Source: Patiria pectinifera (Eukaryota; Echinodermata; Asteroidea; Valvatida; Asterinidae). Taken from it: a DNA stretch of 64,000 nucleotides. Both the position numbers and the translations under genes were made by a program. Shown here in pieces: positions 19,349-28,467 of this stretch (position 1 is the stretch's first letter; every line of letters begins with the position of its first letter). The DNA lies in NCBI GenBank assembly GCA_029964075.1, contig CM057149.1, forward strand, positions 27,418,197-27,482,196, written 5' to 3'. Under the pieces are notes generated by a model, which was given only the letters and a program-made list of their open reading frames with translations, ran no database searches and was not told the origin of the DNA.

Positions 19349-21592
19349 CTAATAGCCAAAAATCTTCTTCTTATACTCAGCAAACATTCGAGGCGTTTGG
19401 AATTGCCGGCTAAACACTGGTTGTCCTCGCTCTTCAAACTTCATCCGCACGGGTGGTCTTGACACTCGAGTTGAGCGTCTGACAAAGCTTGACTCGGAAT
19501 CAGAAGTTTCTGTCACAATAGGTTGGGTCGGCACTGGTTCATGTGCAGGCTCGTTTGATGGAGAATCCTCAGTGGATGGACATTGCATCTCATCTCTAAT
19601 GATGAGTTGATCCTGAGGAATTGATGGGGAAGTCACAAGTACTGGTGAAATGAGAGGACTGTCCACTGTAGGTGGTTCACTCAAATCTGCATCTGCCAGC
19701 GAAGATGTCGTTGGGGTTTCGGACAACTTTTCAATGTCGTCATGTATCTCCTCACAAGGAGACGGAGGCTGTTCAGTGGACACCTTGTCAGCATCAACAC
19801 GTACTTCACAAGAAGGTGAAGGCTGTTCCGTGATTGAGCTTGGTTCCTCCTCTGAACAGGTATCTACAGACAGGTTGGTATCCGGTTGATGCTGAGGGAC
19901 GAACTCTGGGGCCTCTGCATCAAGTGAGGATTGGAGCAGTTCCGTGGGAAAAACTACAACCACCTCGTCGTCGCTAGATTCTTGACTCTCTGAGTCGGAC
20001 TGACATTGTGCAGGCTTAGCCTTAGCCGCTGCTCTTGTGACAGGGCGTTTGGGCTTGTTGACACGATGCTGGGATTCTTCACCATTTAAGTAGTCGATAG
20101 GCAACAAAATGTTCCTATGCAGCGTTCGGACACGCCCTTCTCCTGTCTCTGGCTGGACACGATAAACAGGCATATCGGGGTTAATCCGGTCTACTACTAG
20201 GTGGACTGTTGAATCCCATTGGTCAGCAATCTTATGTTTTCCTTTCAGACCAAGATTTCTGACCAGAACACGATCTCCAGGCTTCAAGTCATTTCCTCGT
20301 ACCCGTCCGTCATGACGAGTTTTGTTGGCATGGGCTGACTTAGCCGACTCTTTGGTTGCCAGCTGATATGCCCTTGCTAGTTGTTCTCTGAGGTCCTTGA
20401 CATATTTGACATGGTCAGTGTTGGAAAAACCATCAGGGCTTACGCCAAGACGCAAGTCAACTGGGAGCCTCGCCTCTCTGCCGAACATAAGAAAGTACGG
20501 CGAGAAACCTGTGCTGTCATGCTTGGTGCAATTGTACGCATGAACCAAGGCACTTACATACTTGCTCCAGTTGGTTTTCTTTTCATCTTCCAAGGTTCCC
20601 AGCATAGTCAACAGAGTACGATTAAATCGCTCTGGTTGGGGATCACCTTGGGGATGGTAGGGTGTGGTTCGTGATTTTTTGATGCCAAGCAGGAGTGTCA
20701 ACTCTTTCACAACCTTGCTCTCGAAATCACGTCCTTGGTCAGAGTGGAGACGCTGGGGTAGACCATAGTGCACAAAGACATTTTCCCACAAGACCTTAGC
20801 CACAGTGCGAGCAGTTTGGTCTTTTGTAGGAAATGCCTGGGCGTATCTAGTGAAGTGATCAGTCACTACTAGGATCGACCCTTTGTTACTTCTGTCTGCC
20901 TCCAAGGATAAGAAATCCATGCAGACCAGTTCTAGAGGACCATTAGTTTTGATGTTCACTAGTGGTGCAGCAGGTTTCTTGGGCGTCTTCCTCGCCACAC
21001 ACCGAGCGCAGTGTTTGACCCAGTTGTCAATTTCTGCAGCCATTCGAGGCCAGTAGAACCGGTCTCGGGCGAGCGCTAGTGTTCGCTCCACACCGAGATG
21101 TCCTAACTCGTTGTGCAGTCCTCTGATGGCTTGGATCCGAAATTGGGATGGGAGTACAAGTTGAAAACACTTGTTGCCCAGTGAGTTTGTGATGGACCTG
21201 TACAAAATGCCGTTGGAAAGGGTAAGTTTGTCGAATTCTCTAAGGATCAGTTTCACTTCACCTGGCAGGTCTGCTTGTGAGTCTGGTTTCCTACCCGATT
21301 TCACAAAGCTTATGGCTAGCTTGATGATTGGGTCCTCTCGTTGGATTTCCTCCCAATTCATCTTGCTCATCTCGGACTCTGATGCATAAGAATCAGGGAC
21401 AGCATTTGCACCTACGGACAAGGAGTGGATCAGCGGAACATTGTCATCTGGACGAGACGGGACTAAATCTGTTTGTCCATCGGATGCAGGTTCAGGGACC
21501 CTGGCACAACATCGGAAATACAGGGCGCTCACAGCCTCTTTAGGACAGACGACATCCTGTATCTCACCTGTGCCCTTCAGTCGACCTTCGAG
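19349..21592 (-). CDS. pol: Element A pol, downstream part: integrase
   Basis: Retrotransposon integrase, which inserts the cDNA into the genome. It continues the RT frame after a single TAA at 21593-21595. Numbering from the first Met at 21532: the zinc finger has H140, H145, C175 and C178 (LHNELGH, then WPRM, then HCARC). The DDE core has D206 (CMDFLSL), D265 (LHSDQGRDF) and E301 (ERFNRTLL), a D-D35-E spacing. A GPY/F-like module follows at about 436-477 (DQWDSTVHLVV, then TLHRNILLP). The long acidic Ser/Pro-rich tail ends in RRSTRVSRPPVRM, common at gypsy Pol C-termini. All catalytic residues are present. It can only be made by stop readthrough or internal initiation. Confidence 0.93.
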   Translation of the reverse strand, partial: LEGRLKGTGEIQDVVCPKEAVSALYFRCCARVPEPASDGQTDLVPSRPDDNVPLIHSLSVGANAVPDSYASESEMSKMNWEEIQREDPIIKLAISFVKSGRKPDSQADLPGEVKLILREFDKLTLSNGILYRSITNSLGNKCFQLVLPSQFRIQAIRGLHNELGHLGVERTLALARDRFYWPRMAAEIDNWVKHCARCVARKTPKKPAAPLVNIKTNGPLELVCMDFLSLEADRSNKGSILVVTDHFTRYAQAFPTKDQTARTVAKVLWENVFVHYGLPQRLHSDQGRDFESKVVKELTLLLGIKKSRTTPYHPQGDPQPERFNRTLLTMLGTLEDEKKTNWSKYVSALVHAYNCTKHDSTGFSPYFLMFGREARLPVDLRLGVSPDGFSNTDHVKYVKDLREQLARAYQLATKESAKSAHANKTRHDGRVRGNDLKPGDRVLVRNLGLKGKHKIADQWDSTVHLVVDRINPDMPVYRVQPETGEGRVRTLHRNILLPIDYLNGEESQHRVNKPKRPVTRAAAKAKPAQCQSDSESQESSDDEVVVVFPTELLQSSLDAEAPEFVPQHQPDTNLSVDTCSEEEPSSITEQPSPSCEVRVDADKVSTEQPPSPCEEIHDDIEKLSETPTTSSLADADLSEPPTVDSPLISPVLVTSPSIPQDQLIIRDEMQCPSTEDSPSNEPAHEPVPTQPIVTETSDSESSFVRRSTRVSRPPVRMKFEERGQPVFSRQFQTPRMFAEYKKKIFGY

Positions 21593-23986
21593 TTACTCCA
21601 TCTTGTCGCGCTGTTCCTCCTCAAACTGCTGATCAAGCTCAGGAGAATGGGGCCTACGTGACAAAGCATCTGCGTCAACGTTGGTCCGCCCTGGCTTATA
21701 GTGGATGGAGAAATCAAAGTTGGACAACGCCGCCAACCAACGATGTCCCGTGGCATCTAGCTTGGCCGAGGACAGAACATAGGTGAGTGGATTATTATCC
21801 GTCATCACCTTAGTTCCTTTGGCCATGTACAGGTAGTCGCGGAATTTGTCAGTGACGGCCCACTTCAATGCCAAGTACTCTAGCTTATGGGCCGGGTAGT
21901 TTTTCTCACTGTGAGATAAACCCCGACTACCATAAGCTACAGGACGAAGTTTCCCATCGTGATCTTGGTAGAGTACTCCGCCCAAACCATCACGACTGGC
22001 ATCGATGTGTAGCACAAATGGCTTGGACGGATCTGCAAATGCTAGGACAGGAGCGGACATGAGACGATCTTTCAAAGTGAGGAATGCCGTCTCGCACTCC
22101 GCCGTCCACAGTTCGCCAAGTGGGTCGTCGGCCTTCCGAGCATGAGGGTCAGGCGCCACTCTTGGTGCCGGTCGACCCCGCTTCTTTGGGTAGACACACC
22201 CAACAGTGAGGTCATTTAGCGGGCGGGCAATTTTCGAATAATTCTCAATGAAGCGCCGATAATAACCTGCAAAACCAAGGAACGATCGAACTTGTTTCAC
22301 ATTCAGAGGTCGAGGCCATGTCTCCAGAGCAGACATCTTCTCTGGATCAGTCTGCACTCCGTTCTCCGAGACAATATGCCCGAGATACTTGACAGACCTA
22401 CAGCAAAGTTGACACTTTTCAGGAGACACTTTCAGTCCAAACTCGGCGAGACGATCAAGAACCTTCATAAGTCTCTCTTCCATCTGGTCTAAGGATTGAC
22501 CAAAGATGATGAGATCGTCCATGTAGACTAATACTTCAGTCATGTTGATTCCAGACATGCAGGTTTCCATCAACCTTTGGAAAGTTGCAGGAGCACCCTT
22601 GACACCTTGAGGCATTCGTTCGAACTGATAGAAACCCAAAGGACAGATGAACGCCGTCTTTTCTTTGTCCTCTTGGCGCATGGGTATCTGATAGAACCCA
22701 GATTTCAAGTCGATCACTGAAAACCAACTGCTGCCGTTCAGACAATCAATCGCCTCCTGTATGAGTGGGACAGCGTATTGATCAGGGATTGTGCGTGCAT
22801 TCAGTGTACGATAATCAATACACATTCGCAAGCTACCATTCTTCTTGCGAACCAGCACAATCGGTGAAGCATATGGGCTGCGTGATTCTCTGATGATGTC
22901 GTTGTCTAACAGCTGCTGCAAGTGTAGCCTCAAATCCTTCAGATCGGCTGGAGCCACCCTTCGTGATCGTTCCCTAAATGGAGAGCCATCTTCAAGGTTG
23001 ATCTGGTGCTCAGCTTGTTGCGTGCGTCCTAAATCCCAGTCATGCTGTGAGAAAACTTGAGATCTTAATCTCATCTTGTCAAGAATTTGTTTCTTCTTTT
23101 CAGGGGAGATCGAACCCCAGACAAAAGGAAGGTTGTCAAAATCATGATCAGAGGACTTGGAGTGGACATTGTTGCTCGTAGTTGCCTTGGCGCAAAAGTT
23201 TGCGCTTGAAGCCTTCATTGGCTCCCTCATGTTCGGAGCTTCATGACACCATTCAGGAATGAAAACGTCTGCCAAAGGACAATTTCCTGGGACTGTTATC
23301 TTCCGATTGGTACGGTTGGCAACCACTACATTTACGGTGCATGTGGAGTTCCCGGGGAGTTGAGTGACAAGAGGTGTCACTTCTAACCCCGTCGGTAGTC
23401 TACGCTTTTCTTGAGCTTCGACCAGCACAGTCACTGGTTTTCGCAGAACATTCCGCAAAAACCCACAGACAGATTTCTGCTCACCAGGTTGAAGGGTGAG
23501 AACACGTTTCGACCGAGTTCTGACCGTCCCAAGCTTGCCATCATCAGGAATTTTGTTCCTGTCAGCGATGTCCTTGTAGATCTTTTGGCATGTAGCACTG
23601 ATATTCAGACTCTGTACAAACCGGTGCCCTGCCTGCTGCCTACATGACTCAAAACAACTTCGAAAAATACCCGAATTTGTCCCTACTATGACTGGCTGGG
23701 TACTGGAGTTTCGCCCATCTGGGACGACCAAAGCAAAGGTGTTGAACTGACTACTGGTCCCACTGAAGGAGTCGTCAAACCCCATAGAGACATAAGTCCA
23801 ACCCAAGTATGGCATCTTTCCATCACCTCCATGAAACAAAACAAGATCATTAAAAGGGTGCAGATCACGGTTGAGACAGTCAAAGAAACTTTTGGATATC
23901 AAAGTTACTTGAGAACCACTGTCTAGTAAGCAGAGGGTGTCGAGTCCATCAACCCAACACCGCGGTGTGATTGTGTCACCAATCAA
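21593..23986 (-). CDS. pol: Element A pol, upstream part: protease, reverse transcriptase, RNase H
   Basis: Polyprotein that processes Gag-Pol and copies element RNA into DNA. Residues are counted from the TTG at 23986. The aspartic protease has LLDSGSQVTLI with D22. The RT has D426 in SVIDLKSGFYQIP and the catalytic YMDD at 488-491. The connection carries a charged KKRGRPAPR insert at 601-609. RNase H has D662 (HIDASRDG), E703 (KLEYLALKWA), D730 (TDNNPLTY) and D771/D773 (VDADALSR). The frame is open upstream through VSPKVQYETGTDVPQG and overlaps the gag end in the -1 frame, so Gag-Pol is probably made by -1 frameshifting. It ends at a TAA not expected in an intact gypsy pol. Confidence 0.95.
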   Translation of the reverse strand: MIGDTITPRCWVDGLDTLCLLDSGSQVTLISKSFFDCLNRDLHPFNDLVLFHGGDGKMPYLGWTYVSMGFDDSFSGTSSQFNTFALVVPDGRNSSTQPVIVGTNSGIFRSCFESCRQQAGHRFVQSLNISATCQKIYKDIADRNKIPDDGKLGTVRTRSKRVLTLQPGEQKSVCGFLRNVLRKPVTVLVEAQEKRRLPTGLEVTPLVTQLPGNSTCTVNVVVANRTNRKITVPGNCPLADVFIPEWCHEAPNMREPMKASSANFCAKATTSNNVHSKSSDHDFDNLPFVWGSISPEKKKQILDKMRLRSQVFSQHDWDLGRTQQAEHQINLEDGSPFRERSRRVAPADLKDLRLHLQQLLDNDIIRESRSPYASPIVLVRKKNGSLRMCIDYRTLNARTIPDQYAVPLIQEAIDCLNGSSWFSVIDLKSGFYQIPMRQEDKEKTAFICPLGFYQFERMPQGVKGAPATFQRLMETCMSGINMTEVLVYMDDLIIFGQSLDQMEERLMKVLDRLAEFGLKVSPEKCQLCCRSVKYLGHIVSENGVQTDPEKMSALETWPRPLNVKQVRSFLGFAGYYRRFIENYSKIARPLNDLTVGCVYPKKRGRPAPRVAPDPHARKADDPLGELWTAECETAFLTLKDRLMSAPVLAFADPSKPFVLHIDASRDGLGGVLYQDHDGKLRPVAYGSRGLSHSEKNYPAHKLEYLALKWAVTDKFRDYLYMAKGTKVMTDNNPLTYVLSSAKLDATGHRWLAALSNFDFSIHYKPGRTNVDADALSRRPHSPELDQQFEEEQRDKME

Positions 23987-24030
23987 TCCCTGAGGAACAT
24001 CTGTCCCTGTCTCGTACTGAACCTTGGGGC

Positions 24031-25566
24031 TTACCGGCGTTCGGACATCTGGGTCCCCTCCTGCAGATGTCCTTGCCCGTTTCCCGACGGTCCACCAAGA
24101 ACAAACTTGATCAACTTTCTGTTGACGACTTCAGCGTTGGCCGGGTTCATGCATCTCCGGCGGATGTGTCCTTCCTGGCCACACGAGAAACAAAAATCTA
24201 CCAGAGTGCCCCTCTCATGGCCTCGGTCAAGGTTCTGGCGGGTTTGCCGTCCTTTTGCAGGGCCTCGGAAACCATGAGTCGACGTCTGTGGAGTGGAATG
24301 CTGCATGGGCGAGGCATTCTGATGGAAGAATTGTGCCTGAGGATTGGCAGAGTGGGAGAAATGTGCCTGAGGATGGGCAGGCTGAGAAAAATGTGCCTGA
24401 GGATTGGCAGAGTGGGAGAAATGTGCCTGAGGATGGGCAGGCTGAGAAAAATTAGTCTGAGGATTAGCAGCATGCTGTAGGTGCTGGGCCTTTCCTGGTC
24501 CTCTGGCCGGACGACCACGACTTTCTGACTTGAGTCTGGTCTCGTCCTCCTGTTTCCTAACCATAGACAGCAGGCTCAGGAACGATGGTGGCTGGTCCAT
24601 CTTGTCTCTTAGTTGGAGGTTGACCAGCAGCATCTCGTCAAACAAAATACCACGAATGAATTGGCTAAGCCGCACCCTGTTGGACTGGGCATGAGGGACA
24701 ACACCCCTCCTCAGTGCTCGCCTCAACACATTCTGCAACCTCGTCAGAAACTTCGACGGAGACTCGCCTTCGGTCTGAGTCAAACTGTGAAATTTCACAA
24801 ATAACTCGTCGTCCGTCTCAGTGTCGCCGAACGCAATGTCGAGGGCCTTCAGATACTCATGCGACGTAGCAGCAGGGTTGTCTCGACGCAGATCGTTGAT
24901 GATGTTCAGCGAGGGTGGACGCAAAGCCTCGCGAATGCGTTTCCTCTTCTCGGCATCATCAAGATCCTGCCACTCGTCCATCTGCCCCTCGACATGGTCT
25001 ATCCAGGATACGTAATCATCTTCATCACGGGACGGTGTAGAGGAACCAGAAAAGCATCTGAGCTTTCTGTAGTTTGCTGCCAGAGTACAGCGAGCAAAAG
25101 ATCTACTGAAGTCGGAAGGAAGAGATTGTTGGGAAGAAGAATTTGAATCTGAAGTGGAAGGAGACTGAGATGCAGGAGTCCTCTCTCTCAGGTTCCACGC
25201 GTTCAGCACACCACTCTTCCGTAGGTGGCTAATGGTGACACGCTTTGATGGGGGGTCATCCAGCCGGATGACTCGACAGAGTGTCGATGACCCGTGACAG
25301 CTGAGATTAATCTCGGTCCTTAGGCCTAGAGAAGAGATGGGCTGAGAGAAATCACAGAGGAAAATAGCAGAACTCTGGTCATCAGTGTCTTTCCTAGAAA
25401 GACCTTCCAATGAAGGGAAAATGTCATGCAAAGAACAGGCAAGAATATCTGTAGCCTCAACCAATGGGCTAGACAGTTGAAAAGTCAACAAAACAGAATG
25501 AGTGGGTCGGAAATCATCCTTTTTACACCAATCCACACCTTTCTGTCTGAGTGCTGCATCCGCCAT
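24031..25566 (-). CDS. gag: Element A Gag with PNMA-like N-terminal and capsid regions and CCHC knuckle
   Basis: Structural protein that packages element RNA. The frame is open from 25689, but the first 41 codons are a hydrophobic stretch read from untranslated leader. The Met at 25566 (MADAALRQKGVDW) is the likely start. Counting from 25689: GVDWCKKDDFRP at 51-62 and the following ~90 residues resemble the PNMA N-terminal domain. YRKLRCFSG (207-215), EKRKRIREALRPPSLNII (247-264), EYLKALDIAFG (278-288) and a further helical region fit the PNMA/gypsy capsid pattern. A Gln/Pro/His repeat (PQAHFSQPAHPQAHFSHSAN) follows, then the zinc knuckle CFSCGQEGHIRRRC at 500-513. The 10-residue repeat alternates QPAHPQAHFS and HSANPQAHFS. 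No inactivating change is seen. Confidence 0.92.
   Translation of the reverse strand: MADAALRQKGVDWCKKDDFRPTHSVLLTFQLSSPLVEATDILACSLHDIFPSLEGLSRKDTDDQSSAIFLCDFSQPISSLGLRTEINLSCHGSSTLCRVIRLDDPPSKRVTISHLRKSGVLNAWNLRERTPASQSPSTSDSNSSSQQSLPSDFSRSFARCTLAANYRKLRCFSGSSTPSRDEDDYVSWIDHVEGQMDEWQDLDDAEKRKRIREALRPPSLNIINDLRRDNPAATSHEYLKALDIAFGDTETDDELFVKFHSLTQTEGESPSKFLTRLQNVLRRALRRGVVPHAQSNRVRLSQFIRGILFDEMLLVNLQLRDKMDQPPSFLSLLSMVRKQEDETRLKSESRGRPARGPGKAQHLQHAANPQTNFSQPAHPQAHFSHSANPQAHFSQPAHPQAHFSHSANPQAQFFHQNASPMQHSTPQTSTHGFRGPAKGRQTRQNLDRGHERGTLVDFCFSCGQEGHIRRRCMNPANAEVVNRKLIKFVLGGPSGNGQGHLQEGTQMSERR
24333..24470 (-). repeat. 30-bp coding repeats in gag
   Basis: Tandem units of about 30 bp (higher-order 60 bp) encode alternating QPAHPQAHFS and HSANPQAHFS. 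They lie between capsid and zinc knuckle. The antisense strand therefore shows spurious Met/Arg-rich repeats. Confidence 0.9.
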
Positions 25567-25956
25567 AGTGTGACACAAGTGAAATTTGAACAAACAGAAA
25601 ATACAATACGCATAGAAAAATGGGGAATAGCCAAAAAATGGGAATTTGCACGGATGTTGGCTCTCTTGGCAAGTATAAAAATAATTCACAGGATAAATAA
25701 AATACCTTTGAGAAAACAGTTAGCGTCAATCAATAGAGCAATAGCAATCACAGAGTAAATAACATATGAGATAAAACAATTTGCATCAATCAACGGAATA
25801 GCAAGTCACAGGGTAAATAATGGTGAGAGTAACCGTTAGCATCAATCAATGGAACAATATCAAACAATACCAACTCTCAATCCAACAACAAAACAAAATC
25901 AATGTGCACACAAATCCCTTATACTCAAAGTCAAGTCAAATCAAAAAATAAAATAT

Positions 25957-25974
25957 TTCCCGGACAAGCCCCCA
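25957..25974 (-). promoter_or_regulatory. Primer-binding site of element A, tRNA-Pro-like
   Basis: On the minus strand TGGGGGCTTGTCCGGGAA lies 3 bases after the 5' LTR end. It matches the proline-tRNA PBS of gammaretroviruses (TGGGGGCTCGTCCGGGAT) at 16 of 18 positions, from memory. Confidence 0.85.
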
Positions 25975-25977
25975 AAA

Positions 25978-28467
25978 TGTAACCCGTGGTTCACATTTCA
26001 AAATAACAGGAACCAAATTTTATATTAATTTAACTCCCTTTTGAAAAAAGAACTCTTGACTTCACACAATTCAGGATTTACGTACACAATGAAATATGTT
26101 TTATTGCAAGAAATAAAGTGGTCTCAAGTAATGGCAATACGCATTAAGAATGCAATGAGGTTAAATATAATTCACAGAAAACACAGGATCCTGTAAAATT
26201 TAACATACAAAGCTAGAGCTCAGAAAAAAGGCGCCAAAACTATAAAATGATTAAACTCGCGATTTCGTCCATCCGCGGTAGTTGGGGAGTCCATACATGA
26301 CGTAGAAAAGCTTGGAGATAATTGAAGAACGATGGAAGTAGACTAGTAGATGAAGGGTTCAGTTGAGGATGAGGTAGAAATGACAACTCTCGTCATTTGT
26401 CGGTATAGTAAAACAAAGGGATACTTGCGAGGTCTTGACAGATGATGTGGCTTTGTCTAGGGCAATGCTGGTGGCTGTGTCTGGCGTAGGGCTGATGGCT
26501 GCGTCTAGGGTCACTCCAATGTCTTGGATGCCGAAGTTAATGATGGTTCTTGGGTGGAGCAGGGTCACTCGGACGTCTTGGCCTTGGACGTCGAGGTTAG
26601 TGACTGGTCTCCGATTACTGGAACACGTAAAAGGGTGTCAGGCGGGCAGATCGGGGAACATTCAGACGGTCCCGTCTAGGTCTCCCTTGAAGTTGAAGTG
26701 ACACGACTGATCCAGTCTTCTTGGTCTAAAACAGAGAGTTACATGGTGGTCCATGCCACATTACTAATATTATCTAACACTACGAAGTCAGACCAAAATG
26801 GCTGACTTTTCTACATGTAAATAACACACTTCCGTAATCACACATCATGTGCAAAACTTTAAATTGAATGTTAACCTACATGTTAATTAACATGTACAGA
26901 AAAGCTCTTAATCATCAGGATCATAGAAAAAATATCAAAGAAATCAACTTGTCGCCTAGTACTTCTTAGACAATAATCTAACCCATTGACTTTGAACGAC
27001 TTCAAAGCCAGGAACGATCAAAGGACTAAATTTCTCAGTCTCATACATGAGACACAAATAAAAATAAAGGAACTCCAACTCCTAATCGAACTGTTATGTA
27101 CGGGAAAACTAACTTCCAAAACTTAATCATGAGATAACCTCAAATGTAAATCTCTAAGTTTTGATCCATAAAAAATAATATGCAAACACCAAAACTAAGA
27201 ACCTACAATTTATATTACACAAGTGTGCATCTTTTCTTATGTAACCCAAAACTCTATCACAAGACATCAATTTGTGTCTTTGAGCTTGGGTAAATCAACT
27301 GACAAGAAATATTCGCAAAGCAATTCAAAAGCAAATCATGCCCGTGGAATAAAACTTCCAACAAAAATAGCTAATCACTCCAGACTGTAGGACTATAGTC
27401 AATTTACCACAGAAACATCACAGATACGATGGGTGGTAAATCATGACTTCATAAAAAAATACAAAAATCTGTACACAATGCTGAATAAAATCTGGAGCAA
27501 TACTCATTCTTGTTTTGACCTCAAACCACTACATGTAACTTCAAAGATAAAAGATAGAAAATGCACGGATCCAATTTACTACACAAATTGCTAAAACACT
27601 TGTCTAAAGGTAGCGATAAAAGATGCAAAACTCTTCAAGTGAAATCCTTTTAGAATCTCTCTGAACATCATTAACCTTGGTAATAATATACAAAAAAATG
27701 CCTTTCTCTACTCTTATAAATTTGTCCAGACTTCATGGAAAATCAATTTAAGCAATTTTCTTCACAACTTACAAAAGTCACAGTGAAAAGGTAATGACTA
27801 TGATAATCTAAACATGATAAATAATTTCTCAACTTACCTAAAACAGAGAGCCAACATTCGTGCAAAAAGGAGGGAAACTTGGAATCAGGATCCTCCAATC
27901 GAACAAACAAAATGATGCAAAATGGCTGGTGAAAATGGCAGGCATGCAGTCAGCACGGTGGCAGAATCAGGAATGCCAAGCTCTGCTAAAATTTTGGGGC
28001 AGCTAGCACCAAGACCATGCCCTGATCACATGACTAGCCAGGCTCTCATTGGTCAAACTTCAAATTGTCACACAAGACTCTAATACTGATTGGTCATTTA
28101 GTAACCAGGCAGATGAACACTCAGCAGAGTTTGTGGTTTTCACAGCTTCTGCAAGGTGTGATCAACAACCAGGGATTAAGTGTCCCTACATCCTGCTTAG
28201 CTCCTGGAGGAGTACACAACTGGGGCACCAGTCAGTAATAAAAGGCAGAGGACACAAAAGACATCCTCTATTCTTCCAGGAAGTGGGCAAGATCAAAGAC
28301 AGGCTTTAACAAAAGTAGGAAAAGATCAAAGGTCTACTGGAACACAAGTCACCAATAGAAAAGATGAAACATCATAAAAGATTAGAAAAGGGAAATTATG
28401 CAAATAGTAAACACAGTCATATAAAATAATACTATAACCCAAGACCTCTTTTGGGGTCAGGGTTACA
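25978..28467 (-). repeat. 5' LTR of element A (2490 bp)
   Basis: Near-identical partner of 16774-19274 with the same TGTAACCC...GGGTTACA ends. It should carry the promoter and polyadenylation signals. The leader from its 3' edge to the gag ATG (25566) is about 410 bases. Confidence 0.97.

Larger units (their letters stand above)
16774..28467 (-). mobile_element. Ty3/gypsy retrotransposon A, nearly intact, minus strand
   Basis: Complete 11.7-kb element: 5' LTR 25978-28467, PBS 25957-25974, gag 24031-25566, pol 19349-23986 with one in-frame stop, PPT 19275-19288, 3' LTR 16774-19274. Domain order protease-RT-RNaseH-integrase is that of Ty3/gypsy. It is inserted in the 3' LTR of element B. Bases flanking the LTRs (TATG / TCTG) agree at 3 of 4 positions, so the target duplication is imperfect or already mutated. 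Confidence 0.95.

Noticed and set aside
24198..24518. Met/Arg/Leu-rich repetitive open frames on both strands
   Set aside because: They are shadow frames of the 30-bp coding repeats in gag; only the Gag frame carries family motifs.
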